From Sphingorhabdus contaminans (GTDB lineage Bacteria; Pseudomonadota; Alphaproteobacteria; Sphingomonadales; Sphingomonadaceae), in the NCBI RefSeq assembly GCF_007280415.1, contig NZ_VKKU01000002.1:62001-126000 (forward strand): a stretch of DNA of 64,000 bases, in the 5' to 3' direction. The notes below the pieces were generated by a model that saw only the letters and a program-made list of their open reading frames with translations, had not been told where the DNA came from and did no database searches. Below, piece after piece: positions 25,316-34,035 of this stretch; position 1 is the stretch's first letter, and each line of letters begins with the position of its first letter. Made by a program: the position numbers and the translations under genes.

Positions 25316-26320
25316 CTTGCGCCACTTCACCCACAAATGCCGGGCAAGCATCATCGGCGGCATGCGCAGCCAGTGCGACCGGATATAGAATATCAGACGC
25401 GTAAATTTATGGGTGCCCCGCCCCCAATTGTCGCGTGCGATGAGGCGGCGGACATAATGCTTGTCCTGCCGGTGCCAGCGCCGCCACGGATCCGGAATCT
25501 CCGTCCCGTAGAGCCGGTGGGAAAGACGCACAGCGCGCTCGACCGGCGCCAGCAACTGGTGCTGGGCAGCACGTCTTGCAAGTTCAGCCCAAAATACGTC
25601 GTCCGCCCATTCGTCGATCAGGCAATGAATATCCCACAAATTCCGCAAGCCACCGTCCAGTTCGCCATCGGCAAAAAGATGCGCGGCACTGTGGATCAGC
25701 ATGTCCGCCGGGCTCAAAACATAAAGGCCATTCGCGAGGCAAGCCGCATCGGCCAGCATGGCGGCCGCATCCGGACGGGGTCGCGCGGTCAGGGGCAGGA
25801 TCGTATGGTGCACGTCAATCATGCGATCCCGCTCTTTATGGATCAGCGGGGGCAACTCATGCATATGGTCGCGATAATAGGCATCATCATAAGCGTCGTC
25901 TTTGACCCATTCCCATCCGGCCTTTAGCAATGCCGTCTCGACCTGGGGCAAATCGCACTGCGCAACCATGATGTCGAGATCACCGATATGCCGTCCCTCG
26001 CCCGCCTTCAGGCCCGCGGCGACATAGGCCGTTCCCTTCATCAGCACGACCTTGCCGGAATAATCCACCAAAGCCCGCCGCGCACAATCCGCCTCCCACA
26101 GGGCGGAGCGGCGTTGATATTCGGCATTGACGCGGGCCTCTGCCAATATGTCGGATACAGCGTCGGGCACGGGCAGGCCCGACAATCTGCGTGCCAGCGT
26201 CCCTAACAATTGTTCGACCCGCGCTATGGTGAGCAGCGCCGTCCATCCCGCCGGATCCAGACGGGCTGTCCCTGACGGGTCGCGCAGTGCATCGACCAGG
26301 ATCATGCCGTCATGGGTCAT
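25307..26320 (-). CDS. Nucleotidyltransferase-family protein of the HprK-related operon
   Basis: A 337-residue protein of the nucleotidyltransferase-fold group found beside HprK-related kinases and in some lasso-peptide clusters. The metal-binding pair sits in GRHIGDLDIMVA (Asp-x-Asp), preceded by KVVLMKGTAYVAAG; DVHHTI and LSPADMLIHSAAHLF are further conserved-looking blocks. It should transfer a nucleotide to an unknown acceptor. ATG 26320 overlaps the kinase stop by four bases (ATGA), replacing an upstream in-frame start at 26335. Confidence 0.85.
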   Translation of the reverse strand: MTHDGMILVDALRDPSGTARLDPAGWTALLTIARVEQLLGTLARRLSGLPVPDAVSDILAEARVNAEYQRRSALWEADCARRALVDYSGKVVLMKGTAYVAAGLKAGEGRHIGDLDIMVAQCDLPQVETALLKAGWEWVKDDAYDDAYYRDHMHELPPLIHKERDRMIDVHHTILPLTARPRPDAAAMLADAACLANGLYVLSPADMLIHSAAHLFADGELDGGLRNLWDIHCLIDEWADDVFWAELARRAAQHQLLAPVERAVRLSHRLYGTEIPDPWRRWHRQDKHYVRRLIARDNWGRGTHKFTRLIFYIRSHWLRMPPMMLARHLWVKWRKSA

Positions 26321-27171
26321 GCGCATTCCGCCCAAAGCTGGTTCACCAATGCTTCGGCCTCAATCCCGTCGCGATAGTCAATGGCGCGGGCGGGCACCGT
26401 CTGGACAAAACGCGTCAGCGTGGTGAAACCCCGTTCGCCCAAAGCGACATAATTTGTAGATGCCTGCGTCAGCCGCATGAACACCTCGCTTGGTGCCACA
26501 TCGCGCACGGCAGGGTCGAAACCGAAACTCGGAAACAGCAATAGCGCAGGCTTTGCCGGACGTGCCATGTGCGCGATTGCATCCGATGGCGGAACCAGAT
26601 GGCGGATATCGCCCTTCGGCGTGGCGGGCATCAAGGGACCAAATCGGCCGTCAAGCGCGGTGGCCAGCATGGCACCAATAGCCTGGTTTTTGAGGCTGAT
26701 AAGCCGGGGAAAGGGCACCGCATCGCCGCTATCCAGGTCAACCAGAACAAATTCATCACCCATGAAGCGCCAGCCACGATGCCCCAGCATGGCGGCCAAA
26801 GTCGATTTGCCCGATCCCGACTGGCCTGTCATGATCAGGGCCTTGCCATCTTTTTCAACGGCACTGGCATGCAGCAACAAATGCCGCCGCCAGCCGAGCG
26901 CCATTTGCAGGTTCATGGCCATTTCCGCGGCAAGCAGCCCTTGCGCCAATGGCAACGGCGCCGCGTCGGGCAGCATATAATCGCCGTTGATCGCGACCGA
27001 TTGCCGGACAAAGCGGCGCAGCAGACTAACCGGTTCCAGCCGCACGGTATAATCGGGTATCGCGGGCACCGGATAATCCCGGTACAATTCCGCCAACTGG
27101 TCCAACGGACGTTTCCATTGCGAGCCGATCCGAAAAGCGGCTGGCCCTACCTGAACCCTGAATTCATGCAT
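26317..27171 (-). CDS. HprK-related kinase A
   Basis: A 284-residue protein related to the C-terminal kinase domain of HPr serine kinase/phosphorylase. The P-loop is MTGQSGSGKSTLAAML, followed by GWRFMGDEFVLVD and a late strand LLFPSFGFDP. No HPr gene lies near, so the target is likely another protein or a peptide. ATG 27171 is chosen, giving an eight-base overlap with the PqqD-like gene; the earlier in-frame start at 27207 would overlap by 44 bases. This family occurs almost only together with the two neighbours, as one conserved gene set of unknown purpose. Confidence 0.88.
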   Translation of the reverse strand: MHEFRVQVGPAAFRIGSQWKRPLDQLAELYRDYPVPAIPDYTVRLEPVSLLRRFVRQSVAINGDYMLPDAAPLPLAQGLLAAEMAMNLQMALGWRRHLLLHASAVEKDGKALIMTGQSGSGKSTLAAMLGHRGWRFMGDEFVLVDLDSGDAVPFPRLISLKNQAIGAMLATALDGRFGPLMPATPKGDIRHLVPPSDAIAHMARPAKPALLLFPSFGFDPAVRDVAPSEVFMRLTQASTNYVALGERGFTTLTRFVQTVPARAIDYRDGIEAEALVNQLWAECA

Positions 27172-27457
27172 GGCATCGCTCGACAAGTCCGAGGTCGGCC
27201 AGTTCATTCAGCCGTGCGGCAATGATGTCCAAAGCCTGCGTGCCGTCAAAATCGAATTCCGCCGCCAAACGCTGCGCCACCTCGTCGGCGGTCAGGATGT
27301 CCGAACCCATTGCGGCCAGTATTTCAGGGGCCGGCTCCGCCACGAAATGGGTGATGCCCGACCGGCGCTGATATACCAAAGTCAGCGAATCCAGCGGCGT
27401 AACCAACATCTGGTCCGCCGGTTCCGCTCTGTATTTTTGGCTTTGTGACGCCGTCAT
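27164..27457 (-). CDS. PqqD-like peptide-chaperone protein (HPr-rel-A system)
   Basis: A 97-residue PqqD-related protein, the winged-helix RRE fold that grips leader peptides of ribosomally made peptides. The family pattern is visible in LVTPLDSLTLVYQRRSGITHFVAEP, followed by AAMGSDILTADEVAQRL and ADLGLVERC. ATG 27457 gives a normal length; a TTG at 27493 would add 12 residues. There are no pqqABCE genes in the window, so it is not part of PQQ synthesis. It overlaps the HprK-related kinase gene. Confidence 0.86.
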   Translation of the reverse strand: MTASQSQKYRAEPADQMLVTPLDSLTLVYQRRSGITHFVAEPAPEILAAMGSDILTADEVAQRLAAEFDFDGTQALDIIAARLNELADLGLVERCHA

Positions 27458-27509
27458 GGGCGCATTGGGTAAAGCCCCAGCGTTAAAATTCAATGTTTAG
27501 GGTCAGAAC

Positions 27510-27911
27510 CTAGCGCGACATTTGCAGGCTGGCGTAGCAGGTGAACCCGCTCTGTCCGCTTTGCAGACGGCGGATATAATTTACATAGGCCTGGCTCTGT
27601 TCATAGCTGGTGCCGGGCAGACTGCGGCCACGCAGGGCGGCCTTTACCTGATCGCCGGTGAATTTCTGACCGGTTGCCGGGAACGAACCCGGTGTATCGC
27701 GTGGAACAAGCTTGCCATAGCTGTCGATATTCATGCCGGTTCCGTGCGGGCCGGGAACCGGAATTTCGCAGTTCATGACCGATGCCGCGGACTGTGCCAG
27801 TGCAGGCCGCACCGATACAATGGCCGATGCAGTAGCCGCACCAAGCATCAGCGCGCGACGACGGCTCGTTGGGCTGTTCAACGGATTGGGGCTTTTTGCG
27901 TCATCTTCCAT
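27510..27911 (-). CDS. Tat-exported protein at the head of the HprK-related operon
   Basis: A 133-residue protein with a Tat-type signal (SRRRALMLGAATASAIVS, cleavage near ALAQS) and a mature part of about 92 residues with two cysteines (near residues 47 and 125), a Pro/Gly segment CEIPVPGPHGTGMNID and AYVNYIRRLQSGQSG. I recognise no family. It lies 52 bp upstream of the PqqD-like gene on the same strand, first in a four-gene unit. It could be the substrate of the modification machinery or simply its neighbour. Confidence 0.75.
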   Translation of the reverse strand: MEDDAKSPNPLNSPTSRRRALMLGAATASAIVSVRPALAQSAASVMNCEIPVPGPHGTGMNIDSYGKLVPRDTPGSFPATGQKFTGDQVKAALRGRSLPGTSYEQSQAYVNYIRRLQSGQSGFTCYASLQMSR

Positions 27912-28061
27912 ATTTTTGGCCTAGCATATTATGTCCGCAATTCCAGTCGCCACGCTTGCACGACAGGACAGCGTCTATATGTGGGACATTATCCGCGGCA
28001 AAAGCTAATAGATGGTTTAGCGCGAAGCGGGAACGGGAACAGGTGTTTGAATGGGGATAGT

Positions 28062-29306
28062 GTGAATAGCTGGTTATCACCCCGGGTTCTTTTCGCCGTT
28101 GCGCTTGCCGTCATCGGTGCCGTGATCGCAGGGCAATTGCACGGCGAGGTTGAGCGCATATTGGTGACGCTGATTTCCATGCTGATTGCGCTGTTCGTTG
28201 CCGCCGATCCGCATGATCCGGATAATGAAGCTCCGGTGCTCACACCTGCGCAGTCCTTTATCGATCCGGGCGCTATCACCAGCCATCCCCAGTTGCAGTC
28301 TTTTATCGACGCGTCGAACGACGCGATCCTGATCGTGGAAAATTCCCGGGTCACTGCCGCCAACCAGTTTGCGCGGCAATTGCTGGGCGTCAATATTGTC
28401 GGGCAGAATGTGCGCATCGCCTTTCGGCATGCCGGTGCGATCGAGCGCCTGACCGATCCCGATGCGCAGCATACCGGGCATCCGATTCGCCTGACCGGCA
28501 TCGGCCAGCAAAGCCAGATGTGGGATATGCGCATCCAGTCAATCGGGCCGGGGCAGAAAATGGTGCACCTCGCCGACCGCAGCGGCGCGCAGGCCGCAGA
28601 ACAGATGCGCGTCGATTTTGTCGCCAATGCCAGCCATGAACTGCTGACCCCGCTTGCCGCCGTCAAAGGCTTTATCGAGACGCTGGATGATCCTGCCGCT
28701 GCCGACGATCCCGAAACAAGGGGGCGCTTTTTGGGGATCATGGCAAAGGAAACCGACCGGATGCAGGCGCTGGTCCGTGACCTCATGTCGCTGTCGCGTA
28801 TCGAAGCGGAAAAATATGACCCGCCGCAAACGCCGGTCGACTTTGCGCAGATTGTCATGGAAACCGTCGATCATCTGCGCGCCAGCCAGAAAGAGCGCGG
28901 GAGCGACATTGTTCTCGATATCACGATCGATAACTCGCCCGTCATGGGTGATGCGGGGCAGTTGCGGCAGCTTGCCAGCAATATCATAACTAACGCCATG
29001 AAATATGGCCGTCCCGCCACCCCGATTACCGTCACCTTGGCGCAATCGCGGTCGGGCGCGATGCTTACCTTTGCCGTGGTCGATCAGGGGGACGGAATCG
29101 CGCCCGAACATTTGCCGCGCCTGACAGAGCGTTTCTACCGCGTCGATTCGGGCCGCAGCCGCTCGGTCGGGGGAACTGGTCTCGGATTAAGTCTGGTAAA
29201 ACATATTGTCGACCGCCACCGCGGACATCTGGAAATCCGCAGCACTGTCGGAACAGGGACCAGCGTGTCGGTATTGTTACCGATCGCCCCAGACACTGTC
29301 ATATAA
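28062..29306 (+). CDS. phoR: Phosphate-regulon sensor kinase PhoR
   Basis: A 414-residue membrane histidine kinase. Two N-terminal membrane segments (VLFAVALAVIGAVIAG and ILVTLISMLIALFVA) form a short hairpin without a large periplasmic domain, as in PhoR, which senses phosphate through PstSCAB-PhoU. A PAS region (about 80-180) precedes the H-box FVANASHELLTPLAAVKGF and ATPase motifs NAMKYG, DQGDGI and GTGLGLSLVKH. The start is GTG 28062 with GGGGA upstream. The following genes confirm the role. A Pho box overlaps its 3' end. Confidence 0.93.
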   Translation: MNSWLSPRVLFAVALAVIGAVIAGQLHGEVERILVTLISMLIALFVAADPHDPDNEAPVLTPAQSFIDPGAITSHPQLQSFIDASNDAILIVENSRVTAANQFARQLLGVNIVGQNVRIAFRHAGAIERLTDPDAQHTGHPIRLTGIGQQSQMWDMRIQSIGPGQKMVHLADRSGAQAAEQMRVDFVANASHELLTPLAAVKGFIETLDDPAAADDPETRGRFLGIMAKETDRMQALVRDLMSLSRIEAEKYDPPQTPVDFAQIVMETVDHLRASQKERGSDIVLDITIDNSPVMGDAGQLRQLASNIITNAMKYGRPATPITVTLAQSRSGAMLTFAVVDQGDGIAPEHLPRLTERFYRVDSGRSRSVGGTGLGLSLVKHIVDRHRGHLEIRSTVGTGTSVSVLLPIAPDTVI

Positions 29307-29324
29307 GTGTCACACAAGAGTCAT
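29296..29324 (+). promoter_or_regulatory. Pho box upstream of pstS
   Basis: Three 7-bp units at exact 11-bp spacing: CTGTCAT (29296-29302), GTGTCAC (29307-29313) and GAGTCAT (29318-29324). This is the architecture of PhoB binding sites. It starts within the phoR 3' end and lies about 80 bp before pstS, so pstS has its own phosphate-starvation promoter. Confidence 0.82.
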
Positions 29325-29403
29325 TTATCGGCCATCTACTGAAGCTATTTGCGCCACCGGGCATGGGTTCGCCATGATAGTTCCAATCGAGGGAAACAGG
29401 TAA

Positions 29404-30456
29404 ATGATGAAGAAAATCTCGCTTATCGCCATCAGCGCGCTCGCGCTTGCGGCATGTAATGACCAAGCCAGCACCGGCGGTGCAGCGGGCGGATCGCGCC
29501 AGGAAATCCGTATTGTCGGTTCGTCGACCGTTTTCCCTTTTGCCAAGGCTGCTGCTGAAGCATTTGCCAAGGCCGACAGCTCGCGCAAGTCGCCGGTTCT
29601 CGAATCGACCGGCACCGGCGGTGGCATGGAACAGTTCTGCAAAGGCGTCGGCGCGGAAACGCCCGACATCACCAACGCGTCGCGCCGCATCAAAAAGAGC
29701 GAGTTTGAAAACTGCCAGAAAAATGGCGTGAAGGACATCATCGAAATCCAGGTCGGCATTGACGGCCTTGCGCTTGCACAATCGAACAAGGGCACGAAGT
29801 TCGCCCTGTCGACCGCCGACGTTTACAAGGCACTGGCGGCCAATCCGTTTGGCAAGCCGCAGACCGCAAAGCTGTGGTCGGACGTAAACCCGTCGCTTCC
29901 CAAGCTGCCTATTTCGGTTTTCGGCCCGCCCACAACATCGGGCACGCGCGATTCCTTTCATGAACTGATCATGGAAGCAGGCTGCAAGACCGACGCTGCC
30001 ACCAAGGCATTGAAGGACACCGACGAAGACAAGTTCAAAGCGATCTGCACCGAAATCCGCACCGATGGCGCATTCAAGGAGCAGGGCGAAAATGATAACC
30101 TGATCGTGCAGAAGCTGGACGCCAACCCCAATATGGTCGGCATCTTCGGCTACAGCTATATGGAAGAAAATGCGTCCAAGGTGCATGGCATCACGATGGA
30201 CGGCGTCAACCCCACCATCGCCACCATCTCGGACGGCACCTATCCCGGCGCACGCAAGATGTACATCTATGTGAAAAAGGCACACATCGATAAAATTCCG
30301 GGCATCAAGGAATTTGTCCTCGAATTTCTGAAAGGTGGTGCCGTTGGCGGATATCTCACGAAATTGGGCATGATTGCGTCCACCGATGCCGACTATAAAA
30401 AGGCTATGGACGCTGCCAACGGCCTAAATGCCATGGACGGCGCAGATTTGAAATAA
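29404..30456 (+). CDS. pstS: Phosphate ABC transporter substrate-binding lipoprotein PstS
   Basis: A 350-residue periplasmic phosphate receptor. The lipobox is LALAACN (Cys18). Binding-site blocks are IVGSSTVFPFAKA, LESTGTGGGMEQFCKG, ITNASRRIKKSE and GPPTTSGTRDSFHELI. It hands phosphate to PstC/PstA. Length and motifs are those of the alphaproteobacterial PstS branch. A long hairpin after the gene can lower expression of the transporter genes behind it. Confidence 0.97.
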   Translation: MMKKISLIAISALALAACNDQASTGGAAGGSRQEIRIVGSSTVFPFAKAAAEAFAKADSSRKSPVLESTGTGGGMEQFCKGVGAETPDITNASRRIKKSEFENCQKNGVKDIIEIQVGIDGLALAQSNKGTKFALSTADVYKALAANPFGKPQTAKLWSDVNPSLPKLPISVFGPPTTSGTRDSFHELIMEAGCKTDAATKALKDTDEDKFKAICTEIRTDGAFKEQGENDNLIVQKLDANPNMVGIFGYSYMEENASKVHGITMDGVNPTIATISDGTYPGARKMYIYVKKAHIDKIPGIKEFVLEFLKGGAVGGYLTKLGMIASTDADYKKAMDAANGLNAMDGADLK

Positions 30457-30480
30457 ATCTGCAACATTCCTCGCGTCTAT

Positions 30481-30514
30481 GGGCATGGATCGAATCTCTA
30501 TTTGATCCATGCCC
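30481..30514 (+). terminator. Hairpin between pstS and pstC (attenuator)
   Basis: GGGCATGGATC (30481-30491) pairs perfectly with GATCCATGCCC (30504-30514); TTTTT follows a few bases later (30519-30523). A partial terminator here would explain how pstS is made in excess over the permease. Confidence 0.65.
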
Positions 30515-30580
30515 AGTGTTTTTGGTGCGTAATTTTCTCAATTTTCCGGCCTTTGGGCCGAAGGGGGCTAGGTTAGGTAT

Positions 30581-31969
30581 ATGACTGGAACGGCGTTGCT
30601 CTTCCTTGTCCTTGGCCTCGGGTTGGTGGCGTGGATCGTCGGGCGTGCGCGCGCGGCGACATTTGTGCGCGCCGCAAAGGGCGGTCCGCGTGGCCAGGTG
30701 AACAGCCTGCCTTCCTATCATGGCTGGTTTGTTGCGGTATGCGCCGTCGTCCCTGCCGTGCTTTTCATGTTTATCTGGCAATCAATTTCGCCCGCGCTGG
30801 TCACCAACATGGTCCTGTCCGCACCGGCCGCGTCCGACTTGCCACAAGACGGATTTTCGAGGGCGGCAATTCTGTCCGAAGCCCGCGCCATCGCGCAGGG
30901 GCTGCAGACAACCGCGTTCCAGGCACAGAGTGAAAAGCTCGCGCCGCTCTATAAGGACGCCTTATCCTATTATAGCTGGATCGGCATGGCGGGCACACTT
31001 GTGTTGCTATTTGCCGGCGGTGCCTTTGCCTTTACCCGCCTGAAACCGGATTTCCGCGCCCGTAACAAGGTTGAGCGACTGGTCATGGTCGGGCTTCTGT
31101 TTGCATCCCTGATCGCCATCATCACAACGCTTGGCATCTTTGCCTCGCTGATCTTTGAATCCTATCAGTTTTTCTCGATGGTATCGCCGTTCGAATTCCT
31201 GTTCGGCACCGACTGGAATCCCAAAAGCGTCGTCACAGCGGGCGCCGATAATGGCTATGGCGCCATTCCGCTTTTTTGGGGCACCATCTTCATCGGCGCG
31301 ATCATCGCCATGCTGGTTGCGATCCCGTTAGGATTGATGAGCGCGATTTTCCTGACCCAATATGCCTCGTCCAATGTGCGCAAATGGATGAAGCCGATCC
31401 TTGAAATCCTCGCCGGTGTGCCGACTGTCGTCTACGGCTATTTCGCGGCGCTGACGGTTGCGCCTACGGTCCGTGACTTCGCGGTCATGCTGGGCGTCAG
31501 CAATGCCGCATCGGACAATGCGCTTGCCGCGGGCATTGTGATGGGCGTGATGATCATTCCGCTCGTCTCGTCCATGTCGGACGACAGCATCGCCGCCGTG
31601 CCCAATGCGATGCGCGACGGCAGCCTTGCCATGGGCGCCACCAAGAGCGAGACGATCAAGCAGGTGTTGCTTCCTGCCGCGCTGCCCGGCGTGGTCGGCG
31701 GCGTCCTGCTTGCGGTCAGCCGTGCAATTGGCGAAACCATGATCGTGGTGATGGCCGCCGGCTACACCGCCAATCTGACCGCCAACCCGTTCGACACCAT
31801 CACCACGGTTACCGTGCAAATCGTGGCACTGCTGACCGGTGACCAGGATTTTGGCAGCCCCCACACCCTGGCGGCTTTTGCGCTGGGTCTGGCGCTGTTC
31901 GTCACTACCTTCTTCCTCAACTATGTCGCTCTGCGCGTGGTCAAACGCTATCGTGAAGCTTATGAATAA
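30581..31969 (+). CDS. pstC: Phosphate ABC transporter permease PstC
   Basis: A 462-residue inner-membrane permease, longer than the E. coli protein (319) because of an N-terminal part with two extra membrane segments and a periplasmic stretch of about 80 residues. The core has the usual helices and the ABC-coupling loop NAMRDGSLAMGATKSETIKQVLLPAALPG. Its stop overlaps the pstA start by eight bases, so the two are coupled. Confidence 0.95.
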   Translation: MTGTALLFLVLGLGLVAWIVGRARAATFVRAAKGGPRGQVNSLPSYHGWFVAVCAVVPAVLFMFIWQSISPALVTNMVLSAPAASDLPQDGFSRAAILSEARAIAQGLQTTAFQAQSEKLAPLYKDALSYYSWIGMAGTLVLLFAGGAFAFTRLKPDFRARNKVERLVMVGLLFASLIAIITTLGIFASLIFESYQFFSMVSPFEFLFGTDWNPKSVVTAGADNGYGAIPLFWGTIFIGAIIAMLVAIPLGLMSAIFLTQYASSNVRKWMKPILEILAGVPTVVYGYFAALTVAPTVRDFAVMLGVSNAASDNALAAGIVMGVMIIPLVSSMSDDSIAAVPNAMRDGSLAMGATKSETIKQVLLPAALPGVVGGVLLAVSRAIGETMIVVMAAGYTANLTANPFDTITTVTVQIVALLTGDQDFGSPHTLAAFALGLALFVTTFFLNYVALRVVKRYREAYE

Positions 31970-33227
31970 CGCCACCATCGACCCCACCCCCACCGACTGG
32001 AACGGCGCGGTGATGCAAAAGCGCATCGCCAAACGCTATGCCGCCGAACGCCGGTTCAAGGCGATGGGCTTCATTGCCGTTGCGCTGTCGACCCTGTTCC
32101 TGGCCTTTCTGCTGTTCACCATGCTGGGCCAGGGGCTGCGCGGTTTCCAGCGGACGGAAGTTGCCGTCGAATTTGATTTCCCGGCCCTGACATCGGGCGC
32201 GACCGCCGCGTCGATTACCGGACCCAATGCCGACACGACGCTGAATTCGATGGATATCCCCGGCATTGTCGAGCTGGCCGTCAGCCAGCAATATGGCGAT
32301 CAGGGAAGCGAATTGCTGACATCGGCGGCTGCCGCCAACGTGCGCCAGATGCTGGCCGACAATCCCCAACTGGTGACCGCAAAACAGACCCTGTGGCTGC
32401 CCGCCGAATCCCGTCTTGATGTCGCCTATAAGCGCAAAGGCGAACCAGCGTCTGAAAAAACGGTTGCCGCGCTGGAGCAGAAGGATGCCTTGCGCAGCGG
32501 TTTCAACTGGACCTTCCTGACCGGTGCGGATGCGACCGACCCGTCGGCGGTGGGCATCTGGGCCGCGTTCAAAGGGTCGTTGATGACCATGGCGATTACC
32601 CTGCTGCTTGCCTTTCCGGTCGGTGTTTTTGCCGCGCTCTATCTCGAAGAATATGCGCCCAAGAACAAGCTGACCGACATGATCGAGGTTTCGATCAACA
32701 ATCTTGCCGCTGTTCCCTCAATCATCTTTGGCTTGCTGGGCCTTGCGGTGTTCCTGACCATGTTCGGTATGCCGCGCTCCTCGGCATTGGTGGGCGGTCT
32801 GACCCTGGCGCTGATGACCATGCCGGTCATCGTGATCGCCGGCCGCAACGCCGTCAAATCCGTCCCCCCATCCATCCGGGAGGCCGCGCTTGGCATTGGT
32901 GCATCGCCGGTGCAGGTGGTATTCCACCATGTCCTGCCGCTCGCCCTGCCCGGCATTTTGACCGGTACCATTATCGGCATGGCACGCGCACTTGGTGAAA
33001 CGGCGCCCTTGCTGATGATTGGCATGCGCGCCTTCATTCCGTCGCCACCGCAGGGTTTCACCGATGCGGCCACCGCATTGCCGGTGCAGATCTATCTGTG
33101 GTCGGATGAAGTCAACCAGGGCTTTGTCGAAAAAACCAGTGCCGCGATCATCGTGCTTCTGATATTCCTGCTGGGGATGAACGCCCTCGCTATTTACCTG
33201 CGCAACCGTTTCGAAACGCGCTGGTAA
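31962..33227 (+). CDS. pstA: Phosphate ABC transporter permease PstA
   Basis: A 421-residue permease with one N-terminal membrane segment (MGFIAVALSTLFLAFLLF), a periplasmic insertion of about 150 residues containing TSGATAASITGPNADTTLN, and a C-terminal permease core with the coupling loop IREAALGIGASPVQVVFHHVLPLALPG. The insertion makes it much longer than E. coli PstA (296), matching the enlarged PstC. ATG 31962 overlaps the pstC end. Confidence 0.95.
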   Translation: MNNATIDPTPTDWNGAVMQKRIAKRYAAERRFKAMGFIAVALSTLFLAFLLFTMLGQGLRGFQRTEVAVEFDFPALTSGATAASITGPNADTTLNSMDIPGIVELAVSQQYGDQGSELLTSAAAANVRQMLADNPQLVTAKQTLWLPAESRLDVAYKRKGEPASEKTVAALEQKDALRSGFNWTFLTGADATDPSAVGIWAAFKGSLMTMAITLLLAFPVGVFAALYLEEYAPKNKLTDMIEVSINNLAAVPSIIFGLLGLAVFLTMFGMPRSSALVGGLTLALMTMPVIVIAGRNAVKSVPPSIREAALGIGASPVQVVFHHVLPLALPGILTGTIIGMARALGETAPLLMIGMRAFIPSPPQGFTDAATALPVQIYLWSDEVNQGFVEKTSAAIIVLLIFLLGMNALAIYLRNRFETRW

Positions 33228-33249
33228 CAGATAAGAAAAGGACGCCATT

Positions 33250-34023
33250 GTGGCCGAAACAACCGCCAACCCGAAGATATCGACCCGCAACGTCAACGTC
33301 TATTATGGCGAGAAAAAAGCGATCGATAATGTGTCGATCGACGTCGACATGGACAATGTCACGGCCTTTATCGGCCCGTCGGGATGCGGCAAGTCGACCT
33401 TTTTGCGGTCACTGAACCGGATGAACGACACCATCGTCGGCGCTCGGGTGGAGGGCAATATCCTCCTCGATGGTCAGGATATCTACGCCTCGTCCATGGA
33501 TGTGGTGCAGTTGCGCGCGCGCGTGGGCATGGTGTTCCAGAAACCCAATCCTTTCCCCAAATCCATTTACGACAATGTCGCCTATGGTCCGCGCATCCAC
33601 GGCCTTGCTGCCGGTAAGGCGGAACTCGACCAGATCGTTGAAAGCGCACTGACACGCGCGGGTCTTTGGGGCGAAGTAAAGGATCGCCTCGGCGACAGCG
33701 GCACCGCCCTGTCAGGTGGACAGCAACAGCGTTTGTGCATTGCCCGCGCCATCGCCGTCGATCCGGAAGTCATCCTGATGGACGAACCCTGTTCCGCGCT
33801 CGATCCCATTGCGACGGCGCGTATCGAAGAATTGATCCACGACCTTCGCGGCAAATATGCGATCATCATCGTGACCCATAATATGCAGCAGGCTGCGCGC
33901 GTGTCGCAGCGGACCGCATTTTTCCATCTGGGCAATTTGATCGAATTCGGCGAGACTTCCGAAATATTCACCAATCCGCGCGAAGATCGTACTAAGGATT
34001 ATATTACCGGCCGTTACGGCTAA
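33250..34023 (+). CDS. pstB: Phosphate ABC transporter ATPase PstB
   Basis: A 257-residue ATPase. Walker A is GPSGCGKST, the Q-loop is in [16 protein letters not shown], the signature is LSGGQQQR, Walker B is [13 protein letters not shown] and the switch His is in [10 protein letters not shown]. The start is GTG 33250 with AAAAGGA upstream. It powers PstCA and takes part in phosphate signalling to PhoR. Confidence 0.98.
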   Translation: MAETTANPKISTRNVNVYYGEKKAIDNVSIDVDMDNVTAFIGPSGCGKSTFLRSLNRMNDTIVGARVEGNILLDGQDIYASSMDVVQLRARVGMVFQKPNPFPKSIYDNVAYGPRIHGLAAGKAELDQIVESALTRAGLWGEVKDRLGDSGTALSGGQQQRLCIARAIAVDPEVILMDEPCSALDPIATARIEELIHDLRGKYAIIIVTHNMQQAARVSQRTAFFHLGNLIEFGETSEIFTNPREDRTKDYITGRYG

Positions 34024-34035
34024 AGGATCGCAGAT

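Noticed and set aside
27164-27457. PqqD-like gene as part of a PQQ operon serving the PQQ dehydrogenase
   Set aside because: It is overlapped with the HprK-related kinase gene, 25 kb from the dehydrogenase, and no pqqABCE genes are present.
27956-27981. Sigma-70 promoter TTGCAC/TATATG before phoR
   Set aside because: The spacer is only 14 bp, too short for a credible promoter.
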